Source of the DNA: Desarmillaria ectypa
Lineage: Eukaryota; Basidiomycota; Agaricomycetes; Agaricales; Physalacriaceae
Assembly (NCBI GenBank): GCA_030407005.1
Contig: JAUDYN010000003.1
Coordinates: forward strand, 4,092,001-4,156,000
DNA length: 64,000 nt
Direction of reading: 5' to 3'
The position numbers and the translations under genes are program-made. Positions 48,459-58,220 of this stretch are shown here, piece by piece. Position 1 is the first letter of the stretch. The number at the start of each line of letters is the position of its first letter. The notes beneath the pieces are model-generated. The model was not told the origin of the DNA, searched no databases, and saw nothing but the letters and a program-made list of their open reading frames with translations.

Positions 48459-50098
48459 CTAGAGCACAGCCTGGCTGCCCATGATCGCACCAATCGCACC
48501 AAAGACAGCAAGCCAGGACAGCTCGAACGCAACCGCACCTCCATTTGAGGCACTACCCGAACTAGCCGCTGAGCTGGCAGCTGCTAATCCTGTAGACGAA
48601 GTACCAGCACTAGAAGCACTACGCGTAGTCATCCCAGAGTGCGAAGAGGAGCCTCTACTAGTACCCATTCCAGCACTCGTCGTACCTTTTCTAGAACTCG
48701 TCGCACTTGAACTGGTCGACGTTCCGGTAGAAGTCCCGGACTACACAAATCAGCATAGTATAACGAGAGGAATACAACGAGACATACACTCGTCGCGGTC
48801 GTGGTCTCCGACACACCAGTCAGAACCGCACTCCCACCTCCGATTACAGAAACAGTCGTACATTGCGAGGATGAGGGTATAGGATGAGCATTTGGCGTAG
48901 AAGCATCACCTTGGTGGAATGTGGAGGTACCGTAGACACCCATAGGCTAGTTACGGCGTGAAGAAAGGGGGCGAGTGCATAGCCATGAAAGGAATACCTG
49001 TCCGCTGTCACCCTGACACGACTCGAATACGCCGACGTCGTAGTTGGCGGGCATGTTCCATGCGCATCCCATCACGTCGTAGATGTGTTGACCTAAATTC
49101 AGAATCTGGTCAACGACTATGAGACGAATGGATAGTCTTTGCTTTACTTACACCATGTAGGTGCCATGCTCCCAGCAGGATTGCAAGCCCTGAAGCAAAA
49201 TTGGTCAGCAGCCATAAAATTCTGTCAGGGATTGAGACACAAGCGCTGAGAAAAAAACTCTTGTCGCCCACCGTCCATTCGAACACCTGTTCAAGCTTCC
49301 CAAAAGCAGTAGAGAACACCAAACCTCCAATGGGGTTCCCTAAAATTCAACAACCTCAGATTCGCACTTCCGTTGAACAATAACTCGAGAGCCATTACCA
49401 TTCCCATCGGCACCATGAGGATCGAGCTCTCCACCACCATCGCCAGTAGGGATATTGAGCTTCGTTAAATCGCCCGTTCCTGAGAAAGGAACGATCTCAG
49501 AAAATATTCCCATCAAATTGGGGAGATTTGTACCAGTAACTTGAATGAAGTCTGGCGTCTGAACGAAATGTGCCCCTGTGATGGCACCGCTAGGAATCAG
49601 ACGGGTACCATAGCCGTCCTACGGGTCATCGAACAAAAGAGATTACAGCGACACGAAGGGAATAAGACCTTGAGACACCAAGATACTTCGATACGCTGCG
49701 AAAACCATTAGCATCTCCAAAGAAAGTGGCGAGCTAGACGAACCTCTGTGTTCCCAATACTAGAATCTGCGCCTGGTGTAGGTGGTGCCCATAGGCAGCT
49801 GTGGTGTTGGCACATCAAATATCTATCCTGCCGCGACCAAGGTACGAAACATACAAATCATCGACACCATTGACTAGATGAACATTAAGAACGAAATTGG
49901 CAAAGACGAACGGGAGATCAACTCGCTATAGATATTCTGGCACATCGAATCCTGGCTGGACGTCGTTCCACATTTATTGGTCCCAGTCTGTCCCTGTTCA
50001 GATGTGTCGGGCGCAGTATCAGGCAGGTAGGTCGCGCTATATTGCGCGCCTACTGTAGAGAGAGTGGCGATAAAAAGAGCGACTGCGAGGGTATACAT
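48459..50098 (-). CDS. secreted GPI-type glycoprotein ('macrofage activating glycoprotein' group)
   Basis: Eleven exons on minus: 50098-49927, 49873-49855, 49798-49744, 49695-49669, 49618-49534, 49479-49399, 49339-49272, 49221-49152, 49092-48998, 48946-48788 and 48740-48459. The product is 370 residues. The N-terminus (residues 1-18, ending STVGA) is a clear signal peptide. The Cys-rich core contains 'DDFCLWAPPTPGADSSIGNT', 'ELDPHGADGNGNPIGG', 'FCFRACNPAG' and 'CQHIYDVMGCAWNMPANYD', segments I recall from basidiomycete proteins annotated as macrofage activating glycoprotein. A Ser/Thr-rich stalk (about 250-340) is followed by a hydrophobic tail ending at the C-terminus, as in GPI-anchored wall proteins. 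Biochemical role is unknown; a cell-surface role is inferred. Intron 1 (49874-49926) needs a GC donor (gcgagt); introns 2-10 are GT-AG, 47 to 59 bp. All exon phases agree. Confidence 0.85.
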
Positions 50099-50151
50099 CT
50101 TGAGTGATGGGAGAAAGTAAGGAGGGATAGGGACGGGAATTTTGGGGGCCT

Positions 50152-50160
50152 AAATATAGA
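50152..50160 (-). promoter_or_regulatory. possible TATA element of the glycoprotein gene
   Basis: 'tctatattta' on minus lies about 55 bp upstream of the ATG at 50098, between a C-rich stretch and the start. Its position fits a core promoter with a short leader. Confidence 0.35.
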
Positions 50161-53100
50161 ACACCTGTCAGGAGCGCGGTATTGTTACCGGAAAATACGA
50201 AGTTGGGTAGCCGTACCTTTTGGCTGTGTACGGCGGGCAAATAAACGTTGATGAATGTAGAATGCAGGAGCTCACATGTTGTTATGCGGAGCGTAGCAGA
50301 GAAACTCAAGGAAAATTCAATATCTGGAGAGCGTAGTTAATAGCAATAACACTGACAGATAGGGAAAACACTGACAGACGCCCAAGAAATGAAATTATCG
50401 ATACATTGATAGGAATGATGAACCGCTGAGCTTCACCTGGTGAGGAAGTCGTCATCGCCTCAACGTATTGAAAGTTGAAACGTTGACAAAAGCTACAATT
50501 TAAAAGGACATCATTATTGGAAAATGATTTGCTCAAGAATGGAACATTTTTACAAAGACGCAGTGGATGGAACTGAGACGTCGGCAATCCAGTTTGTGAA
50601 CGTGGTGCAAGCACATGTAAATGGGCGTGTTTCTGTGTAGTTTTTTAAAAAATTCCGTTTGCCGCCAGTTCTATGCAGCAGAATTTGAGGATATGAGCAA
50701 GCTAATGGACCACAAGAACTACGAAACTGCTGCCAACATCAGATACCCCTTCAATACGCGCATAAGGAGCTCACCAGAAGTAGCCTTGGCTGGCAAGTCC
50801 ATGTAAGCACGACATGGTTGACGATTTGCGAGGGTGGTGAAATAGCCCAGGAGGTGTTGATTGCTCTGCTTTTACAACACATAGATACCAAGTATCATAA
50901 ACGAACAAGTAGTAGAATTTTCTGATGAGGAGAGATCAGCTAATTGACTACAGTAGTAAGACACTCATCAGACTAGACCAGGGCCAACATATTACGAAAC
51001 TGAACATATTCGTAAGCCGAAATGACCTGGATTAGACTATTCCATTATCGGCCATTCAAGTAACGTTAGGTGATGGAAATGGTGCTTGTAGGCTCCCTAC
51101 TTAGTGTGAAGAACCGTTGAGGATAGTAAGGGGAAGGATGAAGGGATTTAGACGCGCCAAAGAAGGTCTACATCATGCAAGCTGCGTGAAGTGACGAAAT
51201 CAAGGCTAAACGCCATCAATCAAGCGCTGGATATTAGATTCAACGCTACGATATCCTATATTTACAGAACATGATATTACAAGAACTTCGAGAAAAGGAT
51301 GGCCACTCTCCGCAGCATGCCATATAGATGGATATCTCCATCCGATTACAATGGATCCATACCCGACGTAAATGAAAGCAGAGGTCGCAAATTGGCTGTT
51401 CCTTCAACTGAACTACTGCATACCTTTGTACAAAGACGAACTGATAAGCAACCATACCAATAGCTGGGAGCTGCATTACTTTATTCAAGTTCAAATGCAT
51501 CTACCTTCCTACGTGTTGCTACACCACATCAATATAATTGAATCCTAATGGTTCGGCTGCGTCCCAGTACGCGTCGAAAGACTTGAAACTTGATCACGGT
51601 GGCGTATGGTGGATGTGGCAGATACATGAATCAACTGGCAGATATTCAATATTTTCCATTACTAAACCATGATTTAAGTCAAGAAACGGGTAGCATAAAT
51701 CGGTTGTCGTGGTCTAGTAGAAAGGTTGAAGTGGCGCCTGTTTGGCCTCCGGGCCGGCGCGTCTCTACGGCCCGTATAACCGGAACAAAACCTGACAGTC
51801 CGGACCGCCTTCTTTGTGACTGGTTCTTGCGCAATAATCATTTCTTATCCTGTCGCTGGACTTTATTTGGAAATAGCTACTCAATCATCTCTCTCAGCTG
51901 CTATATTTTTTCTGTCACTTCCATGAACATTACCTGTCTTTAGCATCGTGTTCAAATGCATCGGCAACACTCAAGTAGACTCCTATGGTCCAGCCTACTT
52001 GATGTGACCCTTCTGTCTCTTCTCCGTGTCATCATATTTTGGTACTATCTAGCTGCGAATAAGATGGACTACCCTTGCTCCCGGTAATTCTAGGATCTAC
52101 ACTATATACATTCCCCGTAGGAAGCATGTCTGTTTGATACTTTGTTTCAGCTTAGGACTGATATGGCCTCTACATGAGAAACTGATCGGCTTTTTAGATC
52201 TCAATTACTCTCACTCTTACTCGACTCTTACTCGGTATTGTACTGTATCCCAAGAACCCCTTACTAGTTCACTCTAAAATGTCCGCATCTTCTCCAGAAA
52301 TTTTTCCTATCAGGCTTGCTGCGCCCGAACTAATTCAATATACTGTCGTTCACCCGGTCCCTATTGAATTATGGCAGCCTTTGTCGGAGGGGATACTCCT
52401 TGCGTCTGCTATCAATATCTCTCCAGCTCCAATAGGAGCGTAATTGGTACTCCTCAGGCACATAGATCGTTAAAAACTCTACGAATCATTCTTCTGGCAC
52501 AGGAAAAGTCACAGACCTGCTCAGCCCTATTACTAATTACACTCGACTACATTCCCACTGGGACCATCAAAAAGCTGCGCAATGCGCTATCTTGATTCTC
52601 TAGTAATACCAACCATCAGGCCGTCAGTAAAATTGAAAATTTTGGGGGTAATGAACGCTCCCTGACATTTTGATAAGGGCTCGATACGAAATGGCCGTAG
52701 CAGTCACTATGAATCTTTAACTCGCACTACGGATTCTCTTTTCCTGATCAACACTGCCGTCTTTCTGTAATATATCAATGCATTTATTCGGCCACCTTTC
52801 GATGCAGACCAAGGCTATTGTTCTGTTAAATCCGCATTGCTCCTACGGGCTGGGACAATTGTTTCCGCTGGCTTGCGCTCACCAGACCTTGCCGCTGGGA
52901 CTGTCAAAGGGCGCGTAACTTATGTATTCGTTCACACACCGGGACATAGAATCACTCTTGTCCTAAGCGCCTCCGCAAGAACGTTGGTTTTCCCCTTGTC
53001 TGTGTTGGCATTCCCCTGCCTGAGACGGCTTATTTTTTTCGTACTCTGAATCGCCGCTGACCATATTGCAGGCCAGTCCTTTTTCATTTCCTTCAAATCC

Positions 53101-53974
53101 AAGTTCCAATTGTATCGAAAGGTGCTAATATAGTCCGATAAAGGTCAAATACAGAAAGTTGGCTTTAAGTTCGTTATTCTTTGATCCTGCATCATAAATG
53201 TATGGCCGATCGTCCGGATAGGCAAGCCCTTCTGAATTGAACTGCAGTGCCCTCCACTGACGGCAGCTACACCGAGATTGAATTGAGCAAAGGGGTCGAA
53301 GCAATGTATATGATTTTCTGACATGTCGGTAGTTTAAAGGGTCCGACGTCATACGGTACTAGTTGTGCGAGCTTTTGTCATGCCGGCGACTCAACGTTTT
53401 GTAGGATAAACAAGACATAGTGCCAAATGGTGATATTTTAAGCATTGCGTATCGTAATCTGACCATTCGCGTCGTCCTTCATTTCACTCACTATTCAGGA
53501 TCCATGGAGAGTTCATCCGGGCGGGCGAAAATCAATGTTCGTTGGAGCCAGGTACCAAATTCTTCTTCCCAGCCCGAAGTCCGTGTTGATTCGGAAGGCA
53601 GAGCAGAACATCAACGTCTTTTTTTTTACTCGGTCGACTCATTCGGTCATTGATTAAGTCAATGAAATGTTACGACATCGGAGGGTATCACTTCGCGAAC
53701 CTCATGTCATTTGCAGAATATACTGACCCCGGAACAGGCACAGATCAGCTTGACGAACAAACACAAGTGTACAATTAACTAGTTACAACTATATATAGCA
53801 CATCGAATAGCGTAAGATATGCGAAATAAATATATGTACAAGGTGAACGACAAGTGTCCTAAAATATGTATGCAGCATAACATGGAAAGCAGTTGCATAG
53901 TGACAGACAGCAATTATAACAATGATGGAATATAACCAAAATGGAACGATGTAGGAGTGTTCAGAGGACGTGAT
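50161..53974. other. no supported gene except one short frame
   Basis: Nothing recognisable in 3.8 kb apart from the short frame at 52279-52443. Confidence 0.4.
52279..52443 (+). CDS. hypothetical short open reading frame
   Basis: 54-codon frame with an ATG after a pyrimidine-rich leader ('actcttactcgactcttact'). It begins 'MSASSPEIFPIRLAAPEL'. The composition looks coding, but no family, paralogue or splice continuation is evident. It could be a first exon, a truncated gene or chance. Confidence 0.2.
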   Translation: MSASSPEIFPIRLAAPELIQYTVVHPVPIELWQPLSEGILLASAINISPAPIGA

Positions 53975-54036
53975 CTGATGCCGAAGGAGCTCGTAAGCGA
54001 CGGCAGAAGAGAAGGAAGAAGTGAAAGATAACTCAC
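53975..54036 (-). other. probable 3'-UTR intron of small gene copy 3
   Basis: The donor 'gtgagt' is 19 bp after the stop, the branch-like site is 'gcttacg', and the acceptor is 'catcag' (minus strand). Sequence and layout align with the copy 2 intron at 41213-41269. Confidence 0.45.
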
Positions 54037-54055
54037 GGAATTGTGATCGCATTCC

Positions 54056-54238
54056 TTATCCGAAAGGGCATCCTGGCGCGTGAGCGCCCCTCCAACCGCA
54101 ATGGCAGCATTGAGGCTCGCTGACTCCGCGACTGGTATTGGAGAGCGGTGAGCCCAAGGGTAGTTCTGAGACTGGGAGTGAGGGTTCGTGCCCGGAGTGG
54201 CAGCAAATGGGCAGAGAGGACGAGGATGAGATGCACAT
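54056..54238 (-). CDS. small CCHC zinc-knuckle-like protein, family copy 3
   Basis: 60-residue member of the family on the minus strand, starting MCISSSSS. The tail 'EPQCCHCGWRGAHAPGCPF' is identical to the other copies, but the last residue is Gly instead of Lys. C44, C47, H53 and C57 form C-x2-C-x5-H-x3-C. Its middle part has an additional 'CCHSGH' at residues 12-17, which could be a second, partial metal site. No signal peptide or membrane segment is present. 'gataaaaagcaggc' lies about 85 to 95 bp upstream, and the leader shares 'gtatctaaac' followed by 'aatactgc' with copy 1. A 62-bp intron (53975-54036) is predicted 19 bp after the stop. Function is unknown. Confidence 0.8.
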   Translation of the reverse strand: MCISSSSSLPICCHSGHEPSLPVSELPLGSPLSNTSRGVSEPQCCHCGWRGAHAPGCPFG

Positions 54239-54320
54239 ATTACTATGCTGGGTGGCAGGGACGCAGTATTGGTTTAGATACGAGGTGGAATTCGACTGGT
54301 GACTGGCGATATTCTCAACT

Positions 54321-54335
54321 GCCTGCTTTTTATCC
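54321..54335 (-). promoter_or_regulatory. TATA-like element of small zinc-knuckle-like gene 3
   Basis: 'ggataaaaagcaggc' on minus, upstream of the ATG at 54238. It resembles the elements before copies 1 and 2 in sequence and distance. Confidence 0.5.
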
Positions 54336-55735
54336 AGTCCCGAGGTGGCGCTCGTTCTGAAAAGATGATATTCATGTGACAGAATATATATCGGGAAACT
54401 GGTACTAGGATCTTGCTTGATGCTAAGGGATTCCAGCCGGATAAGAAGCTAAACCATTCCGGGCAAAGGCCGGCGACCAGCTCGAGTCGAGTCGTGAGGT
54501 ACAAGATTCGATTAGGTTTCCCTGACCTAATACCGACGTATAGGTCCATATTCGCGGCTCTTCCGAAAACAAAATTTCCAAGCATACCCCGCCAAGTGCT
54601 CAGGGAGTAGATAACAAGCAATCCTCCCTTATGAAGCAGACCTGTGCGCTGGGCCGTTAATAAGGAAACTTCAAAGACTGCCGAAGGGCGTGGTGGCGCT
54701 GGGTCTTGGCGTTCAGGTGGATATCGTGGGATATAGTAGAAAAGAATATTTACAAGATAGCCCAGCTGGTGGCGACGGGAGTTCCTTGAAAAATTTTGGG
54801 TGTGACATCACGTGTGATGGGATAACTGTGACTTTCTTCTTTAAGCCTGCACTGCCACATTGCAACTCAAATTTCGAACCCCTTTCACATTCTCGACATC
54901 TCTTGCGTTATGTCCGGGAGGAAACATTTCTGCATTTAAATAGCGCTTATCCTGGAGACCTACGCTTCCAATCATCTATCCCCAAAGCTCGGCGGTCATT
55001 ACATGGTTTGTAATCTCATTTACGAGCGACTGGGCATTTGACCACCCCGTGCTTTGTAACTGGACGGTCGGCGAGGACAGCGTTTTTATTATTTAAATTT
55101 TAATGGACTTAAAATACTTCTTGATTATTCTCGCAGCCTCTCGGAATGCGTTCCGCCATAAAATCGGTCTCAATTAACTCGTGATGGTTATTCTGCTATC
55201 TTCGTAATTCTGTTCTGATACGGGTTTCAAGGACATGTCATGAATCAGGGTAGCAACCCTGAGCATCAAAACAAACGAAATTAAAGCACCTTTATTGTAC
55301 GCCTTTCGGTAAGTAGCTCACAGCGCTTGTGAAAATTGAGCACGAAACTGAGCTCAAAGAAACTAATGATACTGCACATGGGAACTGAAACGTTTCGCTA
55401 CAGAATTCCTTGCGCACCCTTGGTGTGTTAAAAATTCCCATTTCCAGTAACATCTTAGTCACACGAAACGCATCTGAGAAATTAAGATCCCTATAAGTAA
55501 GTCGGAGTATTCATGAATACTAGGTGAATCCCCGCGGCGACGCAGGACAATTATTGTCACTGGAATATTTATACGAGGTTCTTGACGTTGAAGTGTCGCA
55601 ACCTTGAATTGCTTCCGGTAAGCAGTTCACAGCATTCGGATGAATACAAGACTAAGTACAACCAATCAGTACAACCACTGGCGCAGCTTCTATTTAAGTA
55701 AACAGCACATTGCGCTTCTGTAGCCGCGCGGCTCG
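54336..55735. other. no supported gene
   Basis: Nothing recognisable. A 107-codon frame at 54690-55013 has no motif. Confidence 0.45.
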
Positions 55736-55739
55736 GGGT

Positions 55740-56485
55740 AACAGTGCGGAAGTTAACCAGTACATTGGTGAGTGCCTGCTTGTTCTAGCGGCTCATTCAT
55801 TTGATGCCCAAATTAATGGATGTCCGGTCCGACTTTTCTTCGTAGTATCTATCCCGGATTCGAATGATTCATGTGGGGTATTCGAAGCAAATCAGAATTT
55901 TCAAGTCAGCGGCTTCACTGGCAGCCCTACATTCCCTACTGACAGGAGTAGAATGACGCTCTACCTGTCATAACCTGTACAAGATTGTACTTGGACATTC
56001 ATTCAGGGGATTTTTTCGTAGTTCAGTGTATTGAGCATCTGCAAGGAAAGATGGTGATGTCTGTATCCCGACCGACTTTGAATCTGGACGAGGCTCGTGC
56101 AGGTTTTCGTATCTTCCCAAAAATCAGTGTTATCTTCTACAACACTGGGCATTTTGTAATATTCAGGTAAGTCGCGCATTTCGAAGGAGCTCGACGCAAC
56201 CGGTTCTCAAGCTTCTCCAGCCACACCGCTGGAGGTACATAATGCGGGGCTCATGAATGCATTCAGAAGCAACCGGTAACTTGGTGGGCATTTCCTTGTC
56301 CTGGCCGCTCACTCGCCCTTCCGGGCTTGGATGCATGATGCAGGTTCGACTTCTGAACGTAATATGTATGCGCAGTTTGATGAATCCCTGGGAGGTACTT
56401 ATCATTCGTATAAATGGTAATTATCAAGTAAGTGGCCCAAACCTGACCGACCCTGTTCCATGCTGACGTGTACCAGGATGACGCT
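55740..56485 (+). repeat. diverged duplicate pair
   Basis: About 55760-55960 and 56285-56480 share, in the same order, 'cttgt.ct.gc.gctca', a 'gttcgactt'-like segment, 'aatt.tcaagt.ag.gg' and '.ctgac..g.....a.gatgacgct'. Both can be read as short frames with an N-x-QVSG motif, but neither gives a recognisable protein. It is an old tandem duplication about 520 bp apart. Confidence 0.4.
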
Positions 56486-58130
56486 ATGATTATTAAGTAT
56501 ATCATTCGTGCTATTAGCCATCCGTTCAAGGCATCGTAAGGAGCGCAGCATCCTGAGAATCGGTCCGATTGCAGTTTTCACAGTCATTGGAGTGACGCCG
56601 CGACCTTCGTCATCATTTTCCTCGAGTACCTATCTTTCTCGGACGGGAGGAATGCCTATTTTCTGCGAGTTGTAACACCTTTTCTCCTTCATACTGAGGC
56701 GAACTGCAACAGGCTGCTCTGGGCTCAAGGAACGAAATCTTCAGAAAGGGCTAATATTCCCTTCCATCATACCAATAGCGGCGTTGTCTGGCTCAGGAGC
56801 TGAAACCTCACCCAGAGTTAAACTTCGTCGTATCGTCCGAACCACAAGCGCCTATCGCGGATGTCTTCTAGACCAATCGATGGTCCGCGAGCGACGGACA
56901 ATGCCAAGCCCTCTCAGTCACTGCAGCAACACCGGGCTTTTCTTCATGCTCATGATTCCCAAACAGGGTACGAAATCCCAGTCTTTATCACTGTCAACCT
57001 GGCTTGTAACCATCTCTCGGGTTTAGCCATATCACAAAGACTTTTTCTAGTCCAAAGTCAACTCCGACATCGCACACGCTTCTAACCTTCTCTCTATTGC
57101 CAAAGTCTCGACCCACTAAATTTGTATTTCTCTTGTGGGTCTGTCTCGGTGCCGTCGCCATACCGGATGATTGACTTTCACGATGTGTGGCGCAAAGCAC
57201 ACTTCCTTCTTCAATATAATCACCGTGTGGCGCAACGCGTACCTTGCATTCATTATGCCCGTCCCTCTTCACGACAAATCATCGCCACCGACGCAGATCA
57301 CCGGCTTTTTTTGTGACAAACTCTTCGGCTTCCTTTTGTCTGGACTCTCGAGATAGGCTCTTTGACGCTTCGGATGTACGATGGTGTCGGATAATATTTC
57401 TGTGCCGAACCGAACCGCCTGCTGTTCCTTATTCATCAATGATTTTCACTGAATAGCGCTCTGAATGGTCTGGAATCGAAAGTCGTGTATTGATTGATAG
57501 TCTTGCATGTAAGTATATTTACCTTCAGGCTATCTAAATACGATCCGACGTTCGTTCACTACCAGAACAGAGTTATTGCCACGTATCTCGAATTCATCAA
57601 GTTCCTACGTGACTCTCACTGTGTATGAATGTCCAAAACAGCGTACTCTCCGAAGGGGCAATTAGAAAAAATATTTTGTGGATAGAAAGGACAGCCAACA
57701 CCAGAGGCAATCAGCGGTGGTAGGGACAGGGTCGAGCATCATATGCTCCCTAATACGATCAAGTGGGTAAATCTCAGACTAAAATTTCCTATCGTGAAGG
57801 TTTAAAGTCGAAAAGAGATCTCGAAATGCTAGTCAATCTTTTTATGATAAGGGCAATTGTCTTTTACGGTAATCGCATGATAAAGTTTCCTGGAGAGAGG
57901 GTGCACTCTCTCCCCCCTAAGAAATCCTATTGCCATGGTAAGATTCCGCGTGTATTCTGCGTACAAAGTTTTGGACGGGAGGCATTAATCCCTGTCATGT
58001 GGAGGGAGTAACAGAGGCCGGGAGCCATAAAACAAACGCTGTAGGGCCAGATAGCGAGCACTAGCATGTTCGCATCAGAAGACCAGCTCCTTCACCGATC
58101 CCGCAGAGATACTGAATGCATAGAAGAGGG
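56486..58130. other. no supported gene
   Basis: No recognisable gene or element. Confidence 0.45.
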
Positions 58131-58220
58131 GAGACGAAGGCCGGTCACGTGAAGGTCTAGGGCAGGTAGAAGTAGATTTCCGGTTGGCGTAGCCAGCTTT
58201 TCCCGTATCTATCTAGGTTC
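58131..58220 (+). repeat. short dispersed repeat, copy 3 of 3
   Basis: Matches 18892-18985 over most of its length: 'ggagacgaagg', 'tctagggcaggtaga', 'ttccggttg.cgtag', 'agc'. It matches 37805-37925 over the cacgtga and ccggtt parts. Confidence 0.55.

Noticed and set aside
48481..48882. 133-codon plus-strand frame rich in Ala, Val and Glu
   Set aside because: It is the antisense shadow of the Ser/Thr-rich stalk of the glycoprotein gene.
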